NCBI GenBank assembly: GCA_009761415.1
Contig: QUOL01000005.1
Location: 2,108,001 to 2,172,000 of the forward strand
Direction: 5' to 3'
Length of the DNA: 64,000 nucleotides
Origin: Sarcomyxa edulis
Taxonomy: Eukaryota; Basidiomycota; Agaricomycetes; Agaricales; Mycenaceae
Shown: positions 47,673-60,487 of the stretch, piece after piece
Layout: each line of letters starts with the position of its first letter
Numbering within the stretch: the first letter of the stretch is position 1
Translations under genes and position numbers: made by a program
Notes under the pieces: generated by a model
Seen by the model: only the letters and a program-made list of their open reading frames with translations
Told to the model about the DNA's origin: nothing
The model's database searches: none

Positions 47673-50193
47673 TTACCAATGTATCCACTCGCCATACATA
47701 TTGGGCCGCTCGCCCCGTATGTACGATTCGAAGGTTCTTTTAAGAACGGTCGCCCAGTCAAGATCGCGTTTATCATCGGCCACTCTATCGTCCCAATTCG
47801 AATCACTTCCATCAGCTACAGTGGCAGAAGCACGAGCGGCGCGCTCTCCACTGATGAATCTATGTCCAAGGTCCGGCCAGTTCCGCGAAGGATCGAAAGG
47901 TTTCCACCTATCGGAGCAAATTAGGGCGATGTCATGAACAATAGAAACTATGTGAACATACCAGAAGTTATGGAAGTGGTATGAATAAGCACCACGGAAG
48001 AATCCTTCGAAGCCCAATGCCTGAGGAGCAGCGCTAGCCTGAGTGGGTGTATCAAAAAAGTCCGCAAATCTGATGAACGGTAATTAGCGAGAAGCATACA
48101 CAGTGCCCTGAGCGATAAGACTTACTCTGATAGATATGGGTGAGGCGGTCTGTCACGTTGATAGTATTCTGTATTTAACCACGCGGAGTCGAATAAGGCA
48201 TCCGGTAGACGAAGAAGTAATCCTTCGATATGGGCATCGCTGGTATAACGTGAGACAGTCATGGGATGGAAATCTAAACCGTTCTTCAATGCTGTCCGGA
48301 ATAAGAACGTTCCCAGAGCAGACCCTTTGTTCATGCGTAAGACCGCTGTGTTGTATTTGGGTAGCCTTGACCATCTATAAGCAAAGGCTCCTTGCCAGCC
48401 TGGAGTATATTGCTGTCAACAAAGGTCAAATCCTAATGACAACCCGACGACACGTACCCCATAGTTCCTCCCAATCTCGAAGGAAAATCGTATCAGCATC
48501 CAAATAGATGCCTCCGAAACGATGACAAAGAATAAAGCGTGCCATGTCGGACAAGATGACAGAGAGACGATCATATGACGAAGAGGACTTTGATCCGGTC
48601 CGATTCAAGATGTCATCGTCGTCGGCCTTTTTGGTATGGGCAGAGTCCGTTGCATTAGTGGCGGTGGACTCCTCTTTTTTTTCCTCCTTAGGGACGTTGA
48701 CAACATAACCACCTGAATTGAACAAGGAGTCTTTATAAATCCTCCATTCGTCTTTGATCTCTGGAACACCGTCGAGTTGCTCAGTTGTGTTCCATAGCTT
48801 GAATTTGATAACATCCTTAAATCGTGGGTGAAGGAATGGTGAAGCCCATGAATTAGACTTGAGCTGATCGTACATATCGCGCATGGCTGAAGGATTGGGA
48901 ACGGCGGCAGCTGGGCCGGGATTAATCCACATCCAGAATTGGGGGCGACAAACGGGAGAATCCTCTGGGTATTGGGAATAATGGATGCCGGTGTTTTGCG
49001 TGAAAAGGAAGGAGAGCAGGGCTACGTATGGCTTGTCAGTGAAAGGTCCAGTCCAGAACATGTGGAATAGTCGAGGATTTTCGGGGTCGCAAGGAGAGGA
49101 TAGAGATGAATAAGTTCGGTGTCCTAGGGTTGGCGGTAGGAAGAGTCGAGATTCCCAGTCTGCATCCTGTTTTTTAAGAAGACCATCCTCAGGGTCTACA
49201 TCGAGGTGGGTTGGTCTTCGGATTGGGGTAGGAAGTTCGTCGCTTGATGACTTTGAATCCGTACTGTTATCTTCCTGTTCGACAAAAATATATTTCCAGT
49301 CCTCCATCTGTCCTCTGCGTACTCTCTTTCCATTATCGAGTCCTCCGCCTAAACGCAAGATTTCTAGACAATCTCGTACAAGCTTGCAAGGGTTTTTAGT
49401 AAGACGTGTAAGTGAGAAAATATAGTAATGCTTACCTTTCCATGAGAGAAGTCACAGTGTTTCATAATTACATCCATATCTGCTACACTTCCCGGTACCG
49501 GCCGGGGTGGGTATGCAACATTCGGAGGGAGGCTTAAGATATCGGGGTAAATTCGTTGGGGGCCGACCCCATAGGTATAAGTTTCGGAGATGAGAGGCGG
49601 CCGGAAACGTGGAGGAGGAAGGGAATTCGCGTGGAATGGGATGGCTGGATTAAATGGTGGATTCCTCAGTCCAATCTCCTTTGGTACTATGTTACACAGT
49701 TTTAGCTTCAGCATGTCTGAATTCGAAATTAAGCATGTCACATACCACTACCACGACTCGGAAAGTGACCGCTGGCAATCTCCCAGTTCCATATACTCTG
49801 GAGATGTTCGCGTCTGAATACAAGCGTAGATGGTTCTTGTGGCGGAGGCCCACGGGGAGATTCTTCCGTCTTCTTGAACCGTTTTGAAAATGCAAATACA
49901 GTGAAAACCACTGCTAAACATATGAAACAGCCAAGTAGCCGACGTTTCTTTCGACTGGTTGAAAGAGAAGGCCCCCCTTGATTATACGGCAACAAGTCAT
50001 TGGGCACGGTCATCCTCAATCGACGCGAGGATACTCCAGGTATAGGTATAAAAACAGCAGGTTTCGCCCAAGACCGCGACCGCAGATGGGCTTTTTTCTC
50101 TTCTGAAAAAGGATCCATGTGTGGCAGGCCGTTGACGAGATCCCCCGATTCTCGGAAACTGCGGCCTCGATGTGTATGCTTTGCAACGGACAT
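47673..50193 (-). CDS. Type II membrane glycosyltransferase, GT32 (Gly_transf_sug) family
   Basis: Six exons, 49746-50193, 49436-49686, 48458-49382, 48126-48399, 47962-48069 and 47673-47907, close to 746 aa. A basic cytosolic N-terminus leads into one membrane helix (LLGCFICLAVVFTVFAF, about residues 86-102), then a lumenal stem and catalytic domain. The DXD motif that binds the nucleotide-sugar metal is in GGIYLDADTIFLRDW. RLFHMFWTGPF and WQGAFAYRWSRLPKYNTAVLRM are typical of the Och1/capsular sugar-transferase group. GFFRGAYSYHFHNFWWKPF closes the domain. The expected site is the Golgi, acting on glycoprotein or glycolipid glycans. Donor and acceptor are unknown. A Ser/Thr/Lys-rich acidic insertion near residues 450-480 is unusual. 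Confidence 0.85.
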
Positions 50194-50469
50194 TCACAGA
50201 GAATGCAAGACGAGTTGCTACGGCTGGAGTGGAGACGTGGAACGACGAAGACGGATTGAATCCATTGCCGCTAATGGCAGTGTACCCGAAGAACGAGGCT
50301 ATCCAAAATTGGGGTGCAAATCTCCGGATGGCAAACGACGGCCGCGGTTGGTGGCACGAACGTTGCAGCGGTAGTAAAGTAGAACGAATTTGGATCCCTC
50401 AACCACGAAGAAAAAACACATACAGCGGTACATAATTTACTATCTATATATCATGGAACTATCTTTGAG

Positions 50470-52218
50470 TTAGGCCTGCTTTTTCTGGAGACCCTTGGGC
50501 AGCTCCTTGACCCATGGCAAAAATGTACGTCCTTGCATGTATGGTTGGAGGGCTTCGGGGATTTGAAGGCCCTAAGGATGCAACGCGATCAGGGACTCAA
50601 GAAGGATAACAATAAGAAGGTGATACTTACGTCTGGAGTTTGATAGTTCTCTACGAGGCAGCAAAGAGCGCGTTCCGTCGCGCACAAAGTGCCGTTCAGC
50701 ATATGGACGTATACTTTGCGTGTCTGATCTTTCGTTTTAAGACCGCATCGTACTTCAAGTCGTCGACTCTCTGATAGCAAAGTCCAGTCAGTGATCATGA
50801 ACCCCCCCAGACAGAAAGAAAACGAGACTGACGATAATCAGTGCAATTCGAACACGAGACCAACTCCTTGTACGCCTTTTGGAATGGGAACCAAGCCTCC
50901 AAATCAAATTTCTGCGCAGCAGCGAGATTCAAAGCCCCAGAAACGATTCCCACCACTCGGTATCTCAGACCAAGACTCTGATAGAACGCCTCACTGTTAG
51001 CCACCATCGTATCAAACATCTCCCAACTTTTTTCCGGCTCGGTGATCACAAATTGTTCAATTTTCTCGAATTGATGGACACGGAAAATGCCCCACATGTC
51101 CCGTCCAGCAGATCCAGCTTCTTTGCGGAAACATGTCGAGTAGCCGGCGTATTTTATAGGAAGTTGGGTGGTTGGTTGTTCAAACCATTCGTCAGAGTGG
51201 TATGCTGAGATGGGTTGCTCAGAGGTGGCAATCAAGTATTGTTCATCTGAACCGATAACCTAGATCCCTTGAGTTGATAGCTAAATCGAAAGACAGGTTG
51301 TGGGTATTGCGGTACCTTGTACAATTCCTCGTCGAATTGGTCAAGCTGAGCGGTCTTGGCCATCTGCTCCTTGTTCATCATGAACGGGGGTTGTATTTTC
51401 TTGTAACCGCGTTTTCTGAGGAAATCAAGACCATAAGATATCATAGCCTGATTTAGATCGACACCGTCGTTGGTAAGGAAGTATCCTCGATGTCCAGCGA
51501 TCTTAGCACCTGGATTGATCGATAAAATGAGTATAAGTTAATTTTGACGGGACCTGGGGCGTAATGGTACCTCGATCCAAGTCCATGGCATCTAGACGCA
51601 GTAGGACTTCGTGATGCGGCATGATGCCGACTTTGGCAGGTGGCTCGTCGGTCTCCCCTGCAGGATACCATGTTCGCACCGTAACGTTGTCGTCCTGGAA
51701 AGAATCAACGATCTGCAACCTGGTGCACGAAATGACAACGTACCTCGGTCTGACTGACAGGCACATTCTTTCCAACGATATTTCCTACAGTTCCAGCTTT
51801 CTGCCTCATCTTGATCTCAAATTCCTTCGTCTCCTTTCGTTTAGCTTCAACCTGGGCATCGAGTTCTTTTTTTCGAGCCATTAGTTCGTCTGCCGGCTCT
51901 TTTGCCTTGAAAGTGACAGAATCAACACGACGTCTAGCATTGGCGTCCATGGTATACGCACCTTTCTCTTCAGCCCAATTTCTTTCTGGATGGCATTGAC
52001 CTGTTTGTTCAACCCATTGATATCAAAGTCCACTAGTAGATTTTGAGCACCTCTACCATGATCTTCAGTCACTATCACTCACTTTTCACCCAGTCACTGT
52101 ACATCTGTATAATCTCATCGACCAATTCTACCGAATCGCCTCTCTTCCTCTGCGATTCACGAATTTCCTCTGCATTCCCCCCTTTATTATCGATGAAACT
52201 GGTGATGTCTAGTGTCAT
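50470..52218 (-). CDS. SES1: Seryl-tRNA synthetase, cytosolic
   Basis: This class II enzyme charges tRNA-Ser with serine. The gene has several short introns. The N-terminus ([14 protein letters not shown]) leads into the long coiled-coil arm that grips the tRNA extra arm ([17 protein letters not shown] and [17 protein letters not shown]). Motif 2 reads [20 protein letters not shown] and motif 3 is in [31 protein letters not shown] is the serine-binding segment. The C-terminus ends [10 protein letters not shown] with a Lys-rich tail, as in eukaryotic cytosolic enzymes. The start is the only ATG before the first family-conserved residues. It is divergent from the gene at 52509 with 290 bases between the ATGs. 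Confidence 0.95.
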
Positions 52219-52508
52219 CTTGAAGCTCTAGATCCGTGTATTTGCTGGCAATGGGTGGTAGATGTCGAGGTGGTTTGCTGTCAGAAGTTTCTCAGTTCCA
52301 AAATTGATTCTTTGACTCGATCGGTCTATCGATAACTTTCGCGTGCCACTTGTGACCAAATATGACCAACATGCTCTGCTGTCACACTTGTCCCGCCTGA
52401 TTCCGCCCAGTCGCGTTTAACTCGTAAATTCCATTCCTTCCCCAAGCCCATAACACTCTTTCGACGCGTTTATTATCTGTCAAATACCCCCAGAAAATTT
52501 ATAAAACA
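52219..52508. promoter_or_regulatory. Shared promoter between seryl-tRNA synthetase and an acidic protein gene
   Basis: The two genes diverge here with 290 bases between their start codons. No TATA box is obvious on either side. Pyrimidine runs near 52430-52445 precede the plus-strand gene, a common fungal promoter feature. Confidence 0.4.
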
Positions 52509-53185
52509 ATGTTCAATCTCTTTCGACGCATATCTGGCTCTGTAATTCCTCGGCCTGATAGACCTTGGGCAGACGATCGTGAGTCTTCGATTACAGCTAC
52601 TTTTTGGTCTTTTTTTCTGACAAAAAATCTTCGCGTTCTGTTGTTCCTGCAGCAACCTCGAATGCCCCGCAAGTCGGCCGGAAAAGACGTCTGAGTTCGA
52701 CGGAGAGAGATATACAAGAGGAGGATGAAGAGTCGAAAAAGAAGAAAGTCAGAGGAGAGACAGGCGCTACAGTGGCCGAGGAGACTGAAGGAGTCGAAGC
52801 GGTCTCTGCGCCACCGGCGGATGGAGAAACTAAGGACGTACAAGAGGTCACGCAGGGCGTCAAAGAAGTTGAGTTAGAGGACGCAAAGACGGCAGAAGTT
52901 GAAGCAAAGCCCGAGACTGTGCCTTTACCAGCAGAGGAAACTGGAGAGTTGGAGGAGCCCACCCAATCTACGGTAGTGGGATCCACTCAGGATAAAGAAG
53001 AAACAGCACCTTCGGTGGATAAAGTCGAAGAGGAGACGCAGCATGCGTCCAAGGAAGTGGCTTTAGACGATGCAGCACAAGGAAAGGAAGCAGGGAACGA
53101 CCAGGCTAAAGATGCGACATCTACATCCCAGTCTACCGGTAACTCGTCGAACGGACCAACCAATATCGAGACAAACGACTCGTAA
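52509..53185 (+). CDS. Acidic disordered protein with basic nuclear-localisation-like motifs, 200 aa
   Basis: Exon 1 (52509-52578) and exon 2 (52653-53185) join across a 74-nt GTGAGT...GCAG intron. The N-terminus MFNLFRRISGSVIPRP is amphipathic. Two basic clusters, GRKRRL and KKKKVR, resemble nuclear localisation signals. The rest is Glu/Ala/Thr/Val-rich with repeated E-E-T and E-V-A units and no cysteine, so it is probably disordered. I recognise no family. An alternative reading starts at 52604 within the intron and skips exon 1, but the spliced form keeps a better start and phase. Confidence 0.6.
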
Positions 53186-54432
53186 TTAACAATTTTTGAC
53201 GTCTCAATCCACGCTGTATCACCTCTCCCACCGCACATACCCTCTTTATCCTTCATACTTTGGATGGTTCATAAGCTCAAGTTCATAATTAAACGTACCT
53301 TTTTTGTTTGTTTTCTTGCCTTTCTGTATCGCTGATTGCTACATGTATACCTGGATAAGGATGATTTAATATTTATCTACAGCATTTGTTGCCGTGCTTA
53401 TTTTTTCTTGATTTGTTCATTGTCTTGGTCTTTCCCTATCCTTTCAGTATTGGTCAAATCAATAGGTAGTTGTACTAACATGGTCTTTCCATTTTCATCT
53501 TCACACCTTTCATCCTCAACGCCCAACTTATGAACGCTTTTGATTCTAGACTGCAGGACCTGACCCTGCGACGCACGTCCGGGGCTTCGATTGAAGCCTC
53601 TCCCGGCCTCTCGAACAGCTAACGTTGATCGAGTCGTCCTGACTTGCCCATTGGTTGCATGGTACTGCCGTACGATACTCCAGTACGTATACTCGTTATC
53701 ATTGACTCACCCCGACTGACCCGGCATATCCACTAGATACTTGGCATACACTACGAGTGACCGTCAGGCCCTGCACCCCAATTGACCACCAAGGGTGTGC
53801 ACGTTTTTCTGCCCCTAAATGACTTACCCCTTATACTCATATTCACTGTTCGCGACCACCAGGAGTCCGGAAATGCCTCCTCTAACGGACTCAAAGTTGC
53901 AAACTTTGCTTCCGAGGCATAGGTCACAGTTTTAGATCCGGTGATCGAAATGAACTCCCCACGAGGCCGCCACAAGGTTCTTTCGATTTGCTCTCACTCA
54001 AAATGTCTACCCCGCCTCGGCTGAGTCTTATCGAAGCAGGTACTTATCTATCATTCTACGCCGGAAAGATTGCCCGAAGTAAATCACTCCAGCGTAGGTC
54101 TAGGATACCTTCAACCTCCTTGCCTCCGATACCATTCCGATCTATATCCCATCGTGTATAGCTTCAAAGGGCTTAAAATGTCCTGACAAGTATTCAACGG
54201 CATACTGATGTGATGAATAGGAATATCACACGTGCCTCGGGCGTTTTCTTTGTGCACCTACGCACCTCCCTTGATCTTTTTCCTAGTTAGGCATGCCCAA
54301 TATGCCTTGCGTGTTTTGATATGATGCAGCAGGCTCCTACACGCTTCTATGCGGCTGGGTGATGGTATACAAAGGGTTCCAGGACCCTAGAATGTATCCT
54401 TTCTACTCACCCCACCCTTCGATTCCCCCAAC
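53186..54432. other. Intergenic region, nothing recognised
   Basis: About 1.25 kb lies between two plus-strand genes. Frames are short and unsupported. It should contain the terminator of the acidic protein gene and the promoter of the membrane protein that follows. Confidence 0.5.
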
Positions 54433-56346
54433 ATGCTCGAATCTATCTTTCGTCGTCTGTCAGGGTCGGAAACCACCACTAGTAGTATCGACCCCTACAC
54501 CAGTGCGCCTGTTCTTGACAGAACAAAAGGGAAGCATAAACGCGGTTTGCTTCATCTCAACACTGGTCTGGGAACTGGAGTCTCGACGGTACCATCCGTT
54601 GTACCTAGTAGTCCCGTCTCGCTTTCTACATTTTCTACCTCGAGTCGAAGCCCAAACCGTATCGGGCCTCCAAATGTAGCCTGGCTGAATAACGATAGAG
54701 TGGTCGAGCCTCAGTTCCCTGCTCAAGTCGCAGTTCGCGTACATACCCATCCTCACATCGTTCCGATGGGCAGGTCCGTCTCGTCTCCTCCTACATCCCC
54801 TTCATACACGGAGAACACCCTCGACGCCGTGCCTGCTGTATTTCTACCCCATTCGACACTACCATTACGATCGAATTCGTATTATTCACGAAGCACGCAT
54901 TCCTTACGTCTCGACTTGCGGCACAACTACGAATATGACGGATATCCACCCGTCAAGCAGCTATCCCCTATAGCAGAACAGGACTACTTCTCTCCAGAGG
55001 CTCTCCGACGGAGTACGCCTTTGCCCATTAGCTCTAGCTCTAGCTCTGACAATGACAATGACGCATCGCTCCGCACTCCCAGTGGATCTCAGTACTCCGG
55101 TCATACCATCACACGTACGCCTTTGACATTGCTGCGCCTTACTGAAACAGATGCTAACATGTACTCAATCACAGGCCCGTCGCCTGTCTTTACTCACCCC
55201 GCTTTCATATCTCGTCCTCTCAATCGAACAAACTCTCAGAACTCATCTCATACACATGTGTCTACGGCTTCTTGCCCGCCACAAGTATCCACTCGGTCTT
55301 CATCTCCGCCAACCATTCCTCCGTTAGACCTACGGCCGCCCTTTCCAGGTCCTCATCCATCTCGTAGTCCCACGAGCACCGGTCCGCCCCTCAGACCACC
55401 TAAACCACAAATCGATACTTTGTCGACGATTGCTGGGAGTGCTGAAGATTACATCGAAGGGAACGAATATGACGGGGGAAGCGAGGATCAGAGATCGTTG
55501 CACGCCGAGAGTTTTGTTACGGCTGCCGATAATACTCCCATTCGCACTGCGAATCCCTTCGAGCCCTCTACGAGAGACATGGTAATTACGGAAGTCGATA
55601 GGAAGTCCACCGATACCGTCGACATTCCTCCTACCAATCCGTTTGAGGACGGCGACAATGCCAGTATCCCATCTAATTCCAACCCGTCAGGCTCGAGACT
55701 GAATATTACTTATCCTGACATCGTCGGAAGGTGGGAACGGGATGCTTCATTTGGTACCGGCCTGGTGACATTCCCAAAACCCAAGGAGCCCCATAGGTTC
55801 TCGTTCACTCCAGCATGCTGGATATTTTGGATAGGCTTTTTCTGTCCTCCCATCTGGATGATTGGCGGCTGGTATTTCACCATCCTGGGGGAGCCGCCAA
55901 GACTGGCGTGGTGGACTCTGTGGTCGAAGGAATATGAGGCAGCAGGTTGTTTGAGAAGGAAGAAGATAAGAGGGACAAGGAAGGGTCACAAAGAACTGGT
56001 ATTACCGAGATGGGTCATGGAACAGTCGGATGCTACAAGTCAGCAGAACGCTTTGCGGGGAATATCGTTTGGATATCCCTTCGTCCCCTCCTCCGTCGAT
56101 GCTTTCAGGTCTTTCGAACTTGACGCCAACAGTATGGTATCCGGACCGAAGTCTTCGTGGATCCATAAGATACCTGGGATCAGGGCGACTTCAGTGGGGC
56201 CCAAAGAGTGGGGGAGATTCCCGTCGTCGAGGAGAATCATTGATCCTTGGATTGAACGGTGCCGGTTCGCCTTATTCATGTTCTTAGTATTGTTGTGTAT
56301 CTCGACGGTTGTTGCCTTCATCGTGGTGAACTTGCATGTACATTAA
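54433..56346 (+). CDS. Intronless Ser/Pro-rich membrane protein with NPF motifs
   Basis: A single frame of 637 aa has no intron, unlike most neighbours. Residues 1-450 are Ser/Pro/Thr-rich and probably disordered. Two Asn-Pro-Phe motifs (ANPFEPS, at about residue 374, and TNPFEDG) are the kind bound by EH domains of endocytic adaptors. Near residues 458-485 two membrane-type segments (FTPACWIFWIGFFCPPIWMI) form a hairpin, followed by a basic loop (RRKKIRGTRKGHK) and a final helix near the C-terminus (FALFMFLVLLCISTVVAFIV). I do not recognise a named family. An endocytic or cell-surface adaptor role is inferred from the NPF motifs alone. Confidence 0.75.
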   Translation: MLESIFRRLSGSETTTSSIDPYTSAPVLDRTKGKHKRGLLHLNTGLGTGVSTVPSVVPSSPVSLSTFSTSSRSPNRIGPPNVAWLNNDRVVEPQFPAQVAVRVHTHPHIVPMGRSVSSPPTSPSYTENTLDAVPAVFLPHSTLPLRSNSYYSRSTHSLRLDLRHNYEYDGYPPVKQLSPIAEQDYFSPEALRRSTPLPISSSSSSDNDNDASLRTPSGSQYSGHTITRTPLTLLRLTETDANMYSITGPSPVFTHPAFISRPLNRTNSQNSSHTHVSTASCPPQVSTRSSSPPTIPPLDLRPPFPGPHPSRSPTSTGPPLRPPKPQIDTLSTIAGSAEDYIEGNEYDGGSEDQRSLHAESFVTAADNTPIRTANPFEPSTRDMVITEVDRKSTDTVDIPPTNPFEDGDNASIPSNSNPSGSRLNITYPDIVGRWERDASFGTGLVTFPKPKEPHRFSFTPACWIFWIGFFCPPIWMIGGWYFTILGEPPRLAWWTLWSKEYEAAGCLRRKKIRGTRKGHKELVLPRWVMEQSDATSQQNALRGISFGYPFVPSSVDAFRSFELDANSMVSGPKSSWIHKIPGIRATSVGPKEWGRFPSSRRIIDPWIERCRFALFMFLVLLCISTVVAFIVVNLHVH

Positions 56347-56706
56347 CAATAATTGTCAGGACGCTAAGTGTGTAGATCATCGGCCATGGACGCAATTTAT
56401 CGTTCGCGCGCTACCCGGCCGCTGTACAGTATATATTATCATAACACTTGTACCAATACATTATATACACTATCGTTATTGACCATGCTGCGAAGATCTA
56501 CTCGTGCATATAGATGTGAACTCAAGCTGAAGGCGTAGATCTATCGTTACGCGATAAAAGACACAGATAATAGGAGTAAGTAGTGGTACGAGATACAGAG
56601 ATACAAATGAGATAAATAGACAATGAGTTGATATAATCCGGTGCACGACAGCAGTAGCCTAACATATATAATGAGGAACGAAGTTGAAAAACAGCATTTA
56701 CATCAA
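56347..56706. other. Short convergent intergenic region
   Basis: The plus-strand membrane protein and minus-strand IRE1 end towards each other here. The sequence is AT-rich with no gene or clear repeat. Confidence 0.5.
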
Positions 56707-59700
56707 TCAGGAATCAGGAAGCTCGAAATAAGACCTAAACATCGACTCGTTCCGTAGCCCAGTGCTAGCGATAACCGAATGCACGTGGAGGAATAGTCGA
56801 GGAAAGCGACGCGTGAAGTACGACAGGAAGCCTTCTGGCATCGGCCCCAGATGTCGTTTCACATTGTCGGGCAAGTCTTGATAATGATGTTTCTAGGATG
56901 AAAAGATTCAGTCAATGGCGAGCTACGACAGCCTTGAAGGAAGACAGACCTTGTTCCGTAAAGCTCGTAGCAGATCCTGAACACTTTTGCCGTCGTATTT
57001 TCGGAATTTACCAAGATTTTCGATGAATATTTTGTCAAGCCGTGAATGCCAATCGTTCCCAACAATATCGACAGCGCCTCTCTCCAAAACAAGAAGATTG
57101 ACATCTTTGGGATCCCTACACATGATCTCGAACCGATCCGACGCATCCTGCAAGAAATTCAGCCGACGACCTGAATCCCAGAAGAAGGGATGCAAGAGAC
57201 AAGTTGTTGTATCAGGTCTGAAAAGGGTTTGCATGTAAGCAAGACACCGCCGTAATAAGAATAAGATTTACCGGTCATAAGCTTCAGGACTGAGCATGGC
57301 ATTGATCAAGTCAGCCGCTTCAGAACCCTCCTCCCCAAACTTTTCCAACCCGTCCAGACATTTTGCATTCTTCAAGATATTAACCTCCCTTTCGAATCGA
57401 TCTCCGAACGGATGACTCCCGTTGGATAAGGTATAATAGAATAGGCAGCCAAGGGCAAATATGTCGACCGACTTTGTCAATCGCGTAGGTTTTCCTGTAG
57501 ATGTTCCAGAGCTTCCGGTAGCGGTGCCGACACTACTGCCTCTTGAAGACTGAGATTGGTCGTCTCCGACAGCAGTCGTCTCATCCAATTTGACCTCCCC
57601 GCGTAAAATCTCTGGTGCACGCCACCCAACCGTGCCAGCAGCCAATGCACCATGCGCCGTGGGCAAGAAACTAGTTTGGTCAACATCCAACTTTTTGCAT
57701 AGCCCGAAATCTGAAATCAGCATTCGATGACCTCCGCCTTTCCCGTTCGCAAGCCCGTTCTTCCCACCCTTTGGACCCGATATTAGAATATTTTGCGGCT
57801 TGATATCTCGATGTACAAGTTTCAGTGCGTGCAGATGCCGCAGTCCACTCGTGATCTGTCTCAAGGCTCTCTTCGGGTCGTTCACGATAGATATAGCAAT
57901 ATCTCTCCATTGCTCTTTATCTGGGCATTCGATGATATCCGCAAGAGATGCAGGACATAGCTCGAGGGCGATGTATAAGAAATTAGCATGGGCTTCTTGA
58001 TAGTAATAACGGATGACGTTGGGATGATCGTCTGATTCTTGAAGAATTGAAACCTCGCGCGATGCTAGAGTAACGAAGTCTTGAAGTAGACGTTTCACAG
58101 CTACAGCACGCCCTTGAAGGGATCCTTGGAAGACGACTGTGCCGTGCGAGCCAAAGCCTAAAGACAAGAAAGACTGAGAAATCATACAAGAAAGAAACGA
58201 TTCATGAGATTTACCTAGAATAGTTTCTGAGACAAAGAGGGAAGATGAAGACTCTGGCTTCGGAGTCGTTGGAAGAACGAGAGAGGAAGGCGCGGCAGCA
58301 GGATCTGGTGTTTTCGCTTCAGGCCCTAAGGCTCCGGCTGCTGTCTCTTCGTCTATATGAGCATTCGCCTTCTCGCCATCTTCAACAGCCATGATTGCAC
58401 TCAATTTCTTCTTCTTTCCCCTCTTCCCTCTCCTGACTTTCCGCTTTCCAGGTACTGCAGGAGCATCCCCCTCACCTTCACCCTCACTATCCTCCCCATC
58501 CTCTGGAGAAGTATCGCCATTTGTGATGCTGTTGGATGGCTTCAATTTTGGCGTTAATGGCGGTTTGAGCGGTTCGGGAGGTTCGGCGACGGGATCAAGT
58601 GGGATGTCTTCCGTGTCCTGCATGGTATCATGAACAACATCCTCTACCAACTTTATGCCGTTCAGGACCTCCACGACACTCTTCTCAGATCCACCAGCTT
58701 TTTTCTTGAAAGCGATCCACACCGCACCCGCCAGCAAAGCAATTACGAAGGACCCGATGGCCGAAAGGCTCCAAAACGCATTCGCACGACCAGCGACGGC
58801 TCCTCGCGCACTCGAGGAATTCTGATCCCACACCCAAGCAGACCAGGGAAGCGGCGACACAATCGAAGAATTATCAATGAGGTGTTGTCCTATATCATTC
58901 GACACAGCTTCTTCCACCAACTCATCGTCACCAACTACTTGCTCGGGTTTATTGGGAACAAAAGGTACCCCATCCAACAATCGACTGAATCGTGAGCGGC
59001 TTCCAGCTTCCAACCTTCTGACACCAGTCAGACATCTCCGATCTGGCGATCCGTTCCTACAAATGTTGTGATCAGCCTCTGTGCCCAGTGCCTCGCGCTC
59101 TTTCCTTGCCCTCGTCACCTCATCCACCTCGATTGGAGGATCTATGTATCTGCCAGGCGCGCCCGCAGATCCTTCGATGCCTCCAAAGATAACAAGCGGG
59201 AATCGGTCAGGACTCATTGCGAATAGACTTCCTGTCTCCTCCACAATCCCTACGTAGGCCGAATCGAAACTGGGATGATAACTCAGTTGTGCGGCGGCGG
59301 ATAGGTCTGGGAGAACATCTTGGAGACGAGGACTAGGCTGCAGGAGGACAAATGGATGAGAGTCGTGAGAAGAGATCTTTCTAACGACATCGAACGTAGC
59401 CACACTTTAGTACACTTGGTCAGTAATGTCATCAAGGCCAGGAAGATGAGATGTCGCTTACATCGGATGATTGAATGCTTGTCCCCACAGAAGATCTCCT
59501 TTGCTATTGGCATTAGCCGTTCCCGCATTAGGTCTTGTCTTGAATGATATTATCTCTCCATTCGGTAGGCTCTGAATGTACGCGTCGTCCTTGGTTCGGC
59601 TGTACCTGGACTGGAGTAAGTTGTGTTGATTATTCGGACCGTACGCGGAGAACGAGAGATTCTGAGGCGGAATTTTCCGTGTAGAAGGGTTGGATGAGCG

Positions 59701-60487
59701 GGTGTGAATGGTAATGTGGTAATCTTTTATATGTCAGATCCCGCTGATGAAAGAGTTATATAGCAGACTCACCCGTTCGTCCAATGTACACTTCAGTAGA
59801 TTTTGGTATAGGTTTGCTACCTTCTAGTTCATCCAGATCCAATTCCTCCTCGTCCTTGCTCAAATCTTCAAACGGATCCCAAGGGCACTCGGCGTTCAGT
59901 GTAGCCTTCACCTTTCCCGTCTCGAGCTCGATTAACAACAACGAACTTTCCTTCTTGCCAGAAAAAACTCGTGTATTGTCCTCCTCTCCCAGAACGAACG
60001 GCGACATATCGACGAGCTGCGCCATAGAAAACGGTAAGCGCTGGAGGGGGCTATCCGGACGTGTCATGACATAAATGTCTCCCGACTGGGGCTCGATGAT
60101 GTAGAGCTCTTGGTCGACAGAGTCGTCATTATCGTCTGTAAGATCTGGGTCTGTCTCGATGTGATTTGTGCGAACCAAGGGCTCTAGTGTCGACGGAGCA
60201 GAAAGCGCCGAGGAAGAAGACATGGACCATAGGGTGCGTCCCGATGTCCTGTTGAGTGCGTGAAATTTCCCATCGACAGAGGCGACGAGGACTATATCCA
60301 GCAACTCTAAATCACTTGTTGGATCCCCGTCGTCTGGTAGGGAGGAAAATGGTGGCGCGAAGCGATATGCAGGTGAATTACGCTCGGCAAGTTGGTTGTT
60401 GTTGGATGTGCGCAGTGATACGATTTCTGCGAGACAACTGGCCAATAGAGTAACGAGAACTACAGAGATGTATAGTAGCGGGGCCAT
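56707..60487 (-). CDS. IRE1: IRE1 unfolded-protein-response kinase/endoribonuclease
   Basis: Six exons, 59773-60487, 59462-59723, 58215-59404, 57272-58157, 56950-57217 and 56707-56892, give 1,168 aa with all phases closed. A signal peptide (residues 1-20) leads into a lumenal stress-sensing domain (DGKFHALNRTSGRTLWS is the beta-propeller-like signature). A membrane helix (SLSAIGSFVIALLAGAVWIAF) and a Lys-rich cytosolic linker follow. The kinase has GFGSHGTVV, LVHRDIKPQNILIS with the catalytic Asp, and ISDFGLCKKL. The C-terminal RNase domain has KFRKYDGKSVQDLLRALRNK then KHHYQDLP, keeping the Arg and His needed for cleavage. The protein senses misfolded ER proteins and cuts HAC1/XBP1-type mRNA introns; no HAC1 homologue is in this window. 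Confidence 0.97.

Noticed and set aside
50172..50435. 87-codon plus-strand frame overlapping the GT32 start
   Set aside because: It overlaps the start codon of the minus-strand gene and lies in its promoter; there is no motif or splice support.
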